Shown in pieces: positions 1 to 7,584 of a DNA stretch of 11,876 bases. A program made the translations under genes and the position numbers. The DNA lies in NCBI GenBank assembly GCA_017304505.1, contig JAFKKQ010000130.1, positions 1 through 11,876 of the forward strand. The letters run 5' to 3'. The notes beneath the pieces were generated by a model that did no database searches, was not told the origin of the DNA, and saw only the letters and a list, made by a program, of their open reading frames with translations. The stretch is from Hyphomicrobiales bacterium. GTDB taxonomy: Bacteria > Pseudomonadota > Alphaproteobacteria > Rhizobiales > Xanthobacteraceae. Each line of letters opens with the position of its first letter. Within the stretch, counting starts at the first letter, position 1.

Positions 1-1
1 C

Positions 2-613
2 CTTCGGCAGAATGCCGAGCAGGTTCTGCACGTGATGACCGACCTCGTGCGCGATCACGTAAGCCTTCGAGAAGTCGCACGCCTTGCCGCTGCAACCGCG
101 GAAGCGCGTTTCGAGTTCGCGGAAGAACGCCGCGTCGAGATACACCTCACGGTCGTTCGGGCAATAGAACGGCCCCATCGCGCTTTGCGCCACGCCGCAA
201 GCCGAGCGGGTCACGCCCGAGAACATCACCAGCCGCGGCGCGCGATAGGTCTGACCTTCCTTGGAGAAGATATCCTTCCATTGCACTTCGGTGCTGCCGA
301 GAACGCGCGCGACGAAGCGGCCGGTCTCGTCGCTCGGCGTTCCGGTGCGCGCGGTATCCTGTTGCGGGATGCGCTGCTGGTAGCCGGGCTGACCGCCGCC
401 GGTGAGGATTTCGGCCCCGTTGATCAGCAGCGTCGGGTCGATGCCGAGCGCCCAGCCGATCAGGCCGAGCACCACCACGCCGCCGATCCCGAGCCCGCCC
501 CGGCCGATCGGCAAACCGCCGCCAAACCCACCACCGCCACCACCAAAGCCGCCGTCGCCATCGCCGCGACGATCCTCGACGTTGTCGCTTTCGGGCAGAT
601 TATCCAGGCGCAT
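2..613 (-). CDS. ypfJ: Neutral zinc metallopeptidase, YpfJ family (5' part only)
   Basis: Reading the minus strand from ATG at 613-611 gives an open frame of 204 codons that runs off the left edge of the window. The protein starts with a short acidic segment, then a glycine-rich stretch (residues about 21-33, G and F only), then one hydrophobic helix (about residues 41-58), and ends near a metalloprotease motif HEVGHH at residues 189-194. The zincin HExxH in that position, four cysteines (139, 151, 174, 179) and the Gly-rich N-terminus with a single membrane anchor match the YpfJ/KPN_02809 family, whose members are usually close to 300 residues, so about one third is missing. The third zinc ligand lies outside the window. 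A GGAG ribosome-binding site sits 7 nt before the ATG. It is divergent from ccrM across 245 bp. The physiological substrate of the family is unknown to me. Confidence 0.9.
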   Translation of the reverse strand, partial: MRLDNLPESDNVEDRRGDGDGGFGGGGGGFGGGLPIGRGGLGIGGVVVLGLIGWALGIDPTLLINGAEILTGGGQPGYQQRIPQQDTARTGTPSDETGRFVARVLGSTEVQWKDIFSKEGQTYRAPRLVMFSGVTRSACGVAQSAMGPFYCPNDREVYLDAAFFRELETRFRGCSGKACDFSKAYVIAHEVGHHVQNLLGILPK

Positions 614-2004
<1,391 letters not shown>

Positions 2005-2044
2005 CCCTGCCGCGGCACCTCTCGTCTAAGGCCGACCACTGTCC

Positions 2045-2050
2045 TATATT
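2045..2050 (+). promoter_or_regulatory. Possible -10 box (TATATT) for the hdeD-like gene
   Basis: TATATT stands out in the 79-bp GC-rich gap between ccrM and the next gene and matches TATAAT in five of six bases. It would start transcription near 2057, some 27 nt before the ATG at 2084. No good -35 box lies at the expected distance, so this is tentative; read-through from ccrM is equally possible. Confidence 0.25.
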
Positions 2051-2083
2051 TTCCGGTATCGCACCCACTCAAAGGGGGTTGCC

Positions 2084-2650
2084 ATGCCGATCGGATTGCC
2101 CGCTGACGCAGCAACGCTGCGCAAACACAGCACTTGGTTCATCGTCTACGGCGTCGTCTTCATTATTCTTGGCCTCCTGTCCATCGCGGCCCCGATGGTC
2201 GCGACACTGGCCGTCAGCCTGATGCTCGGCTGGCTGCTGCTTATCGGAGGCAGCTTCAGCTTGATCGCCAGCCTTTTCGGCGGCACGCAGGTCCCCAACT
2301 TCGGCTGGAACCTGCTCACCGCGATCATCTACATCCTGGCGGGCCTCGCCTTGCTGCTGTCGCCCGCCGCGGGCGCACTGACGCTGACGATCATCATCGC
2401 CGCCTACCTTTTTGCTGGCGGCATCATGCGCATCATGATGGCGTTCGGCTATCGCGCTCAGGCGCCGAGCGCCTGGGGATGGTTCGTCGTCAGCGGTATC
2501 GTCGATATCGTGCTGGCGCTCCTTATCGTATCCGGGCTGCCGGGGACTGCGATCTGGGTGCTTGGATTGCTGGTCGGCATCAACCTTTTGGTGATGGGCT
2601 TTTCCATCGTCATGGTCGCGCTCGCGGTTCGCCGGATGCTGACGGCTTAG
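2084..2650 (+). CDS. HdeD / DUF308 family inner-membrane protein
   Basis: The 188-residue protein is almost entirely hydrophobic with six predicted membrane helices, at about residues 17-36, 41-63, 75-93, 98-120, 131-150 and 155-181. The helices recur as pairs, the pattern of the DUF308/HdeD family. HdeD is linked to acid resistance at high cell density in E. coli, but the molecular role is unknown and should not be transferred with confidence. The short basic tail (RRMLTA) is probably cytoplasmic. The start is well supported by a GGGGG ribosome-binding site at 2074-2078, 5 nt before the ATG. It follows ccrM in the same direction after 79 bp and is convergent with the SMP-30 gene. A hairpin follows its stop codon. 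Confidence 0.85.
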   Translation: MPIGLPADAATLRKHSTWFIVYGVVFIILGLLSIAAPMVATLAVSLMLGWLLLIGGSFSLIASLFGGTQVPNFGWNLLTAIIYILAGLALLLSPAAGALTLTIIIAAYLFAGGIMRIMMAFGYRAQAPSAWGWFVVSGIVDIVLALLIVSGLPGTAIWVLGLLVGINLLVMGFSIVMVALAVRRMLTA

Positions 2651-2678
2651 AGCACGACCCTGCTCGAAGGAAGCACGA

Positions 2679-2711
2679 CGAGTCTGATTCAACCCCGTTG
2701 AATCAGACTCG
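2679..2711. terminator. Perfect 15-bp inverted repeat carrying four GANTC sites; terminator-like
   Basis: CGAGTCTGATTCAAC (2679-2693) is exactly complementary to 2697-2711, leaving a three-base CCC loop. It sits between the convergent hdeD-like and SMP-30 genes, where a shared terminator would be expected, although no T-tract follows on either strand. Each arm contains two GANTC sites (2680, 2686, 2700, 2706). A weaker 5-bp hairpin (2650-2654 with 2661-2665) precedes it. It could instead be a dispersed palindromic repeat; only a genome-wide search would tell. Confidence 0.6.
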
Positions 2712-2720
2712 AGTGCGACG

Positions 2721-3668
2721 TCACCCGCCTTTCGCGCCCTGCGTGTTCACATAGATCGCGTAGAGCGAATGGCTTGCCGCCATGAACAGGCGATTGCGCT
2801 TGGGCCCGCCGAAGCAGACGTTGGCGCAGCGCTCCGGCAATTCGATGTGGCCGATCGGCTGGCCCTGCGGCGTGAAAATCCGCACGCCGTCGAGCGCGGC
2901 GCTGCCCATGCCCCAGCCGCACCAGAGATTGCCGTCGATATCGACGCGAAAACCGTCCGGCGTTTCTTCCTTCGTGCATTTCACGATCATGCGGCCGTTG
3001 GCGAGCTTGACGCCGTCGACCACATCGAAAGCATAGATCGCGCGCTCGCCGAATTGGCTCTCGACGACGTAAAGCGTCTTCTCGTCGGGTGAGAAGGCCA
3101 ACCCGTTGGGCCGCTGCACCACGCCCTCGGTCATCACCGCGGCCTGTCCAGTCTTGCCGTCGATGCGATAGACGCGCATCGGCAACTCCTGCTCGGCCAT
3201 TTCGCCGTTCCAGTTGCCGATGATGCCGGCGTTCATGTCGGTGAACCAGATCGAGTCGTCGGACTTCACCACGACATCGTTGGGCGAGTTCAGCGGCTTG
3301 CCCTCGAAGCGGTCGCTCAGCACCGTGATACGGCCGTCGTACTCGGTGCGCGTCACGCGCCGGCCGTGCTCGGCCGTGACGAGGCGGCCCTGGCGGTCGC
3401 GGGTGTTGCCGTTGGCGTAGTTGGATGGCTTGCGATAGATGCCGGTGACGCCGGTTTCCTCGTCCCAGCGCATGATGCGGCTGTTTGGAATGTCGCTCCA
3501 CAACAGGCAGCGGGCGTCGCCGAAATAGACCGGCCCCTCGGCCCAGCTAAAGCCTTGAGCCAGCCGTTCGACGCTCGCCAGCGGCACGCGGTATTTCTCG
3601 AAACTCTTGTCGATCGCCTTGACCGCAGGGTCGGGCAGCCGCTCGTTCAACAGAAAAGGCGTGGTCAT
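2721..3668 (-). CDS. SMP-30 / gluconolactonase / LRE-like family hydrolase
   Basis: The 315-residue protein has the six-bladed propeller hallmarks of SMP-30/gluconolactonase: the AEGP motif with E44, SPND at 128-131, RPNGLAFSPD at 187-195 and PDGFRVDIDGNLW at 237-249. The family's metal ligands (Glu, two Asn, Asp) correspond to E44, N130, N188 and D238, all present, so a divalent-metal-dependent lactone hydrolase is expected. No export signal is visible, so it is probably cytoplasmic. The N-terminus is about 25 residues longer than minimal family members. The ATG at 3668-3666 has a GGAG site 6 nt upstream. It is divergent from the VOC gene across 131 bp, which suggests shared control with that gene. 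Sugar lactone or another carboxylic lactone is the likely substrate class; the exact one cannot be read here. Confidence 0.88.
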   Translation of the reverse strand: MTTPFLLNERLPDPAVKAIDKSFEKYRVPLASVERLAQGFSWAEGPVYFGDARCLLWSDIPNSRIMRWDEETGVTGIYRKPSNYANGNTRDRQGRLVTAEHGRRVTRTEYDGRITVLSDRFEGKPLNSPNDVVVKSDDSIWFTDMNAGIIGNWNGEMAEQELPMRVYRIDGKTGQAAVMTEGVVQRPNGLAFSPDEKTLYVVESQFGERAIYAFDVVDGVKLANGRMIVKCTKEETPDGFRVDIDGNLWCGWGMGSAALDGVRIFTPQGQPIGHIELPERCANVCFGGPKRNRLFMAASHSLYAIYVNTQGAKGG

Positions 3669-3799
3669 ATCGTCTCCATTGTAAAATCGTGGATTCCAGC
3701 ATAGCAGCCCACCGCGCCCTATCGGTACGCCCCCGGCGTCCTATGCTATTGTTTATGCGAATTGCGTTCGGCGAAACGGGCCATACAGGACAGGGCGCC
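3669..3799. promoter_or_regulatory. Divergent SMP-30 / VOC promoter region with a 7-bp inverted repeat
   Basis: AGCATAG at 3698-3704 is the exact inverse of CTATGCT at 3741-3747, 36 bases apart. Each arm contains TATGCT in the direction of the gene it faces (plus 3742-3747; minus 3703-3698), which resembles a -10 box for each divergent gene. No matching -35 boxes were seen, so the arms may equally be operator halves. One GANTC site lies at 3692-3696. Confidence 0.35.
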
Positions 3800-4732
3800 A
3801 TGCAGCACAGCTTCGACCGCACCGCCGAGGATCTCGGCAACGCCATCCACCTCGAACACGTCAACGTCACCATCCCCGATCAGCGCCTCGCGTCGCTGTT
3901 CTACGGCGCGGGCTTGGGGCTGACGCGCGATCCTTATCTGATGGTGTCCGACGACAACATGTGGATAAATGCCGGCCGCAGCCAATTCCATCTGCCGACC
4001 GGCAAGGCCCAGGTGTTGCGCGGCAAGGCCGGCCTCGTCATCGAAGGCCGCGAAGCGCTGCTGCAGCGGCTCGCGGCCGTGAAGCCGAAGCTTGCCGACA
4101 CCCGCTTCGCCTTCCATGAGGCCAACGATTATGTCGAGGCCACCTGCCCCTGGGGCAACCGCATCCGCGTCCACGAGCCGGACGCCGCCCGCTTCGGCCG
4201 CATCGCGCTCGGCATGCCTTACGTCGAGTTCGACGTTCCGGCCGGCACAGCCAAGGGCATCGCCAAATTCTATCAGCACATGATCGGCACGCCGGCGAGC
4301 GTGGTGAACGGCGACGGCACGACAGCCAAGGTCACCGTCGGCAAGAACCAGCATCTGCTGTTCCGCGAGACCGACAATCCTCTGCCGGACTACGACGAGC
4401 ACCACGTGCAGATTTACGTCGTCAATTTCTCCGGACCGCACGATCGCCTCGGCGAGCGCGGCCTGGTCAACCGTGAGGACAACCAGTACCAGTATCGCTT
4501 CCGCGACATCGTCGATATCGACAGCGGCAAACCGCTCTTCACCATCGAGCATGAGGTGAGAAGCCTCACCCATCCGATGTTTTTGCGTCCGCTGGTCAAC
4601 CGCAACCCGGCGCAAACCGCGCGCAACTACGCCAACGGCTACGATCAGGCGGCCTGGGCGATGGAGCCCGCGCATTACGACGATCAGCGCGAGCGGCTGG
4701 CCGCACAGCGCCCGGCAGCCAAGGCGAACTGA
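3800..4732 (+). CDS. Two-domain VOC (glyoxalase/extradiol dioxygenase superfamily) protein
   Basis: From ATG 3800 this is 310 residues with two tandem VOC modules, about 14-128 and 136-256, followed by a roughly 50-residue polar tail. Module 1 opens with LEHVNVTIPD and closes with CPWGNRIRVHEP; module 2 opens with MPYVEFDVP and closes with LFTIEHEVRS. Candidate metal ligands are H20, H64 and E113 in module 1, and E143, H202 and E252 in module 2. This is the size of type I extradiol dioxygenases, but the His that begins their catalytic module is replaced by Glu (E143), so ring-cleavage should not be assumed. ATG 3800 is preferred because AGGA (3787-3790) and AGGG precede it; the longer frame from 3689 would begin inside the divergent promoter region. 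Glyoxalase, isomerase or dioxygenase chemistry all remain open. Confidence 0.75.
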   Translation: MQHSFDRTAEDLGNAIHLEHVNVTIPDQRLASLFYGAGLGLTRDPYLMVSDDNMWINAGRSQFHLPTGKAQVLRGKAGLVIEGREALLQRLAAVKPKLADTRFAFHEANDYVEATCPWGNRIRVHEPDAARFGRIALGMPYVEFDVPAGTAKGIAKFYQHMIGTPASVVNGDGTTAKVTVGKNQHLLFRETDNPLPDYDEHHVQIYVVNFSGPHDRLGERGLVNREDNQYQYRFRDIVDIDSGKPLFTIEHEVRSLTHPMFLRPLVNRNPAQTARNYANGYDQAAWAMEPAHYDDQRERLAAQRPAAKAN

Positions 4733-4755
4733 CCGCCGCCAAATCCATGCAGGAG

Positions 4756-4782
4756 CCGACGGCCGGTTGACCCGGCCCTCGG
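4756..4782. terminator. Hairpin between convergent VOC and Bug genes
   Basis: An 11-position stem with one C-C mismatch (4756-4766 with 4772-4782; inner GGCCGG/CCGGCC) encloses loop TTGAC. It lies midway in the 63-bp gap between two converging stop codons and likely serves as a two-way terminator. No T-run follows, so it may need Rho or act mainly as an mRNA end stabiliser. Confidence 0.5.
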
Positions 4783-4795
4783 TCCTTCGCTTCGA

Positions 4796-5818
4796 TCAGG
4801 GCACTTTCGGCATCTTCGACAGCTTCACGAGTTCCTGCCAGCGCACGGCTTGTTTTTTCATGAAATCGCGGAGCTGTTCCGGCGTTCCGGAAATGGGCGT
4901 GATGCCAAGTTTATCGAACTTGCTCTTCAAGTCGGGCGAGCTAAAGGCCTTCCTGACAGCCTCGGAAAGTTGGTTGACGATCGGGGCCGGCGTACCGGCC
5001 GGCGCCGCCAGCCCGTTCCACGAATAGGCCACCAGTTCCGGAAAGCCCTGCTCCGCGAGCGTCGGCACATTGGGGAGAATGCTCAGCCGCTCTTCGGTTG
5101 CCGTGCCCAGGACGAGGACGCGCTTGTCGCTGGCAAGAGGCAGGACAATCGTCGACGGCTGGAACATGGCCTGGACCTGGCCGGAAAACAGATCGGCCAT
5201 CGCCGGACTGCCGCCGCGGTAGAGCGGCACGTTGAAATCCGCTCCGATGACTTGCTTGAGCACGTAGGCGAGAATATGCGGCGGCGTTCCGGTGGCCGCT
5301 CCGACGTTGAACGTCTTGAAGTGAGCCTTGGCGTATGCGGCCAGCTCCTTGGCGTCCTTGACCGGCAGGTCCTTGTTCGCCACCAGCAGATAGGGCGCGT
5401 TCGACATGCCGGAGATCGGCTCGAAGCTCTTGACCGGATCGTAGTCGAGCTTCTCATGCGTCGCCGGCAGAATGGAGTGCGTCGCCGAGCTGACGACCAA
5501 AAGCGTATAGCCGTCGGGATCGGCGTGCGCCGCCGCGGTCGCGCCGATGGCTCCGCCGCCGCCGGAGCGGTTCTCGACGATGACCGACTGCCCGAGAACG
5601 CCCGTCATCAGTTGGGCCACGTAGCGCGCCGTGACGTCGGTCACCCCGCCCGGAGCAAACGGCAGGATCAGCTTGATCGGACGATCCGGATACGCCGCGG
5701 CGAGCGCCGACGAGGCGAACGGCAGCGTCAGAAGCAGCGAGAGCGCCGCCCGCCGGTTGAGCGGCAGCACTTCGCCATCCGCCGGTTTGCTGTATGTGGG
5801 GCAGGATTTATTCGTCAC
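4796..5818 (-). CDS. Bug/TctC family tripartite tricarboxylate transporter substrate-binding protein
   Basis: The 340-residue protein is a periplasmic binding protein of the Bug family. After the leader comes YPDRPIKLILPFAPGG (residues 43-58) followed by TDVTARY, the signature of the family's carboxylate-binding loop; VENRSGGGG and the PGTPAP segment are also typical. The leader has paired arginines (NRR, 21-23), a hydrophobic stretch and a likely cleavage after ALA near residue 40-41; the RR pair may indicate Tat export but lacks a full consensus. The start is GTG at 5818-5816, chosen because GGAGG (5829-5825) lies 6 nt upstream. It follows the RidA gene by 34 nt on the same strand, so the two form an operon. 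The membrane partners TctA and TctB are absent from the window, which is common for Bug proteins. The ligand is unknown, probably a small carboxylate. Confidence 0.92.
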   Translation of the reverse strand: MTNKSCPTYSKPADGEVLPLNRRAALSLLLTLPFASSALAAAYPDRPIKLILPFAPGGVTDVTARYVAQLMTGVLGQSVIVENRSGGGGAIGATAAAHADPDGYTLLVVSSATHSILPATHEKLDYDPVKSFEPISGMSNAPYLLVANKDLPVKDAKELAAYAKAHFKTFNVGAATGTPPHILAYVLKQVIGADFNVPLYRGGSPAMADLFSGQVQAMFQPSTIVLPLASDKRVLVLGTATEERLSILPNVPTLAEQGFPELVAYSWNGLAAPAGTPAPIVNQLSEAVRKAFSSPDLKSKFDKLGITPISGTPEQLRDFMKKQAVRWQELVKLSKMPKVP

Positions 5819-5824
5819 GGCGAT

Positions 5825-5829
5825 CCTCC
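5825..5829 (-). promoter_or_regulatory. Ribosome-binding site fixing the GTG start of the Bug gene
   Basis: GGAGG on the minus strand, 6 nt before GTG at 5818, selects this start. It lies inside the short gap after the upstream RidA-family gene, so the second cistron can initiate independently on the shared message. Confidence 0.7.
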
Positions 5830-5852
5830 AATTTTTTTCGGTGACTTGAACG

Positions 5853-6203
5853 TTACTGTGCGGCGGTGACTTGAATCTCGATCATCTTAGCCGGCGACTG
5901 CAGCCGGGCTTCGATGCAGGCGCGCGCCGGCGTCGAACCGGCCACCACCCAAGCATCCCAGACCTTGTTGAATTCATCGACCGTGCGAATGTCCTGAAGC
6001 CAGATCGTCGCCTGCACCAGCTTCGACTTGTCGGTGCCGCCCTGCGCCAGCAGGCGGTCGATCTTGTTGAGGATTTCCTGCGTCTGCTCGGCAACGCTGT
6101 GGCCAACAGTCGCATCGGCGGTGAGTCCGGCGAGATAGACCGTGCCGTTGTGCACCACCACACGCGACATGCGTGGGCCGTTGTCGAAACGCTGGATAGA
6201 CAT
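5853..6203 (-). CDS. RidA (YjgF/YER057c/UK114) family protein
   Basis: At 116 residues this matches the single-domain Rid fold. The C-terminal signature is clear: PARACIEARL (92-101) supplies the arginine R94 equivalent to R105 of E. coli RidA, which holds the substrate carboxylate, and E109 in MIEI lies 15 residues later as E120 does in RidA. These residues suggest an active imine/enamine deaminase rather than a non-catalytic Rid paralogue, though subfamily assignment would need alignment. The start ATG has AGGAG about 6 nt upstream. It is the first gene of a two-gene operon with the Bug binding protein and is divergent from the amidohydrolase. Rid proteins in such catabolic loci often act on imine or enamine intermediates, or on other small acids; here the substrate is not evident. 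Confidence 0.9.
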   Translation of the reverse strand: MSIQRFDNGPRMSRVVVHNGTVYLAGLTADATVGHSVAEQTQEILNKIDRLLAQGGTDKSKLVQATIWLQDIRTVDEFNKVWDAWVVAGSTPARACIEARLQSPAKMIEIQVTAAQ

Positions 6204-6372
6204 CGCGATCTCCTGCTGGTCGGATTATGATATTTAAATCGTAGACATAGACACGATACGCCGGCACGCGCGACCGTCACCATGTCGCCAACAACATGGT
6301 GCAATGCAGCCCGGTCCGTTGACCCCCCACCTTTTCAAGCGTCAAATCCGATTGCAAGGATACTCTTCCCCG
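6204..6372. promoter_or_regulatory. Divergent ridA-like / amidohydrolase promoter region
   Basis: This 169-bp region separates the RidA-Bug operon from the amidohydrolase. It holds an AT-rich block around 6226-6240 including the palindrome ATTTAAAT (6232-6239), a tandem TAGACA repeat (6242-6253), a weak dyad ATCGT-N10-ACGAT (6238-6242 and 6253-6257) and the strong dyad at 6278-6301 listed separately. The arrangement fits coordinate control of both transcripts by one regulator, which is not encoded in the window. Confidence 0.45.
6278..6301. promoter_or_regulatory. Candidate operator: 8-bp inverted repeat with 8-nt spacer
   Basis: CACCATGT at 6278-6285 is perfectly inverted as ACATGGTG at 6294-6301. 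The half-site centres are 16 bp apart, about one and a half helical turns. Position in a divergent promoter region, 77-100 bp from one start and 72-95 bp from the other, suits binding by a dimeric transcription factor. The regulator family cannot be told from the dyad alone. Confidence 0.45.
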
Positions 6373-7236
6373 ATGCCGATCCGCACACAAGGCCCCGACC
6401 CTCATCCGAAGAAGCCGAAGATCAAGGCGCCACCCGGAGCCTGCGACGCGCATATCCATCTGTTCGGACCGGCGGCGAAGTATCCGTTCGCGCCCGACAG
6501 CCCCTACACCGCAAGCGACGCGCTGCCCGAAGCCTTCATCGCGTTGCAGGACAAGCTGGGCCTCAGCACCGCCGTCATCGTCAGCCCCGGCGCCTATGGC
6601 CGCAACTATGCGATGCTCGCCGACGTGCTGGCCAAGCATCCGGGCCGTTTCCGCGGCATCGCTCTCATGCGCGAGGACACGCCGTCATCCGAGTTCGCCC
6701 GGCTGACCAAGCTCGGCGTGCGCGGCATGCGAATGATGAGCCACGCACGCGGCCAGCACGCGCCGAATTATTCCCGCGAGATCGCGGCTCGCGCCCACGA
6801 GCATGGCTGGCACGTGCAATTCTATCCGCACGGCACCGACATTCTCGAATACGCCGACAAGCTTCTGGCGCTGCCGAACCCGGTGGTGCTCGACCATTTC
6901 GCCGCGATCCCCGCCGCGAGCGGCGTGGATCAGCCCGCCGTCAAAACGGTGCTGCGGATGCTCGACAGCGGCAAGGTCTGGCTCAAGCTGTCGGGGCCGA
7001 TGCGCTGCACGCTTGAGACGTTTCCCTATCCATCGGTGACGCCACTGGCGCAACTGTTCGTCAAGCACGCACCGGAGAGAATGGTGTGGGGGTCGGACTG
7101 GCCGCATGTCAATCTCGACGGCCGCGAAATGCCCAACGACGGCGACCTGCTCGATCTCCTCGCGGAATGGGTGCCCGACAGCGCGGTGCGCAATCGCATC
7201 CTCACGCAGAACGCCAAGGCCCTCTACAAATTCTGA
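6373..7236 (+). CDS. LigI-like amidohydrolase (2-pyrone-4,6-dicarboxylate lactonase / COG3618 type)
   Basis: From ATG 6373 the protein has 287 residues and a TIM-barrel amidohydrolase pattern: DAHIHLF with H27 and H29 after the first strand, VLDHFA with H175, and GSDWPH with the catalytic-position D242. Spacing of these residues closely follows LigI (2-pyrone-4,6-dicarboxylate lactonase), a metal-independent member, so a hydrolase for a lactone or related carboxylate is likely. It has no signal peptide and is probably cytoplasmic. ATG 6373 is preferred over the in-frame ATG at 6304: an AAGGA lies at 6356-6360, although 12 nt away, whereas 6304 has no ribosome-binding site and sits 3 nt beyond the dyad. 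The gene ends 21 bp from the convergent YjbR-like stop with no terminator hairpin between. The substrate need not be pyrone dicarboxylate, as related proteins act on several lactones. Confidence 0.85.
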   Translation: MPIRTQGPDPHPKKPKIKAPPGACDAHIHLFGPAAKYPFAPDSPYTASDALPEAFIALQDKLGLSTAVIVSPGAYGRNYAMLADVLAKHPGRFRGIALMREDTPSSEFARLTKLGVRGMRMMSHARGQHAPNYSREIAARAHEHGWHVQFYPHGTDILEYADKLLALPNPVVLDHFAAIPAASGVDQPAVKTVLRMLDSGKVWLKLSGPMRCTLETFPYPSVTPLAQLFVKHAPERMVWGSDWPHVNLDGREMPNDGDLLDLLAEWVPDSAVRNRILTQNAKALYKF

Positions 7237-7257
7237 CGCTCATCAAGGTCAGCAAGA

Positions 7258-7584
7258 TTAACAGCGTTTCGCCTTCTTCGGCTGCGCGTGCTGCCACGCC
7301 ATTTCGAGCGCGCTTTTCAGTTCCACGATGCTGAGCTTCGCCAGGGTGGCGGTGGTCGCGCCCTTCTTGCCCCAGGCGTTCGGCACCGGAGCGAAAGCGT
7401 CCGGCGCCATCATGCATTTGAACTCCTGCTCGTCGGGCGTGAACATGAAGTTCGCGGTGCGGCCATCCGCGGCAAGCGTCACGTAGATGCGTGCGACCTT
7501 GAAGGCCGCGCGATCGAAATGCGGCGCCTCGGCGGTGCCCGGAAGCGATAACGCGACACGGCGCAAGTCCTTGGCCGTTGCCAT
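7258..7584 (-). CDS. MmcQ/YjbR family protein
   Basis: The 108-residue protein fits the small YjbR/MmcQ family (CyaY-like fold): an N-terminal helix DLRRVALSLPGTAEAPHF, then AFKV, YVTLAADGRTANFMF, and a conserved NAWGKKGATTATL segment (68-80) before the last helix. Members are annotated as DNA-binding-like, but direct function is poorly known. Its ATG shares one base with the TGA of mutY (TGATG at 7586-7582), so translation is coupled to mutY and a role alongside repair is possible but unproven. A GGGGAAAG stretch just upstream, within mutY, can serve as ribosome-binding site. The tail is basic and ends KKAKRC. Confidence 0.85.
   Translation of the reverse strand: MATAKDLRRVALSLPGTAEAPHFDRAAFKVARIYVTLAADGRTANFMFTPDEQEFKCMMAPDAFAPVPNAWGKKGATTATLAKLSIVELKSALEMAWQHAQPKKAKRC

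Noticed and set aside
3689..3799. Longer N-terminus for the VOC protein
   Set aside because: It would start 20 bp from the divergent SMP-30 start, inside the promoter region, and adds no VOC sequence; ATG 3800 has Shine-Dalgarno support.
6304..6372. Longer N-terminus for the LigI-like protein
   Set aside because: No ribosome-binding site precedes ATG 6304, it abuts the candidate operator, and the extra residues precede the usual start of the fold.
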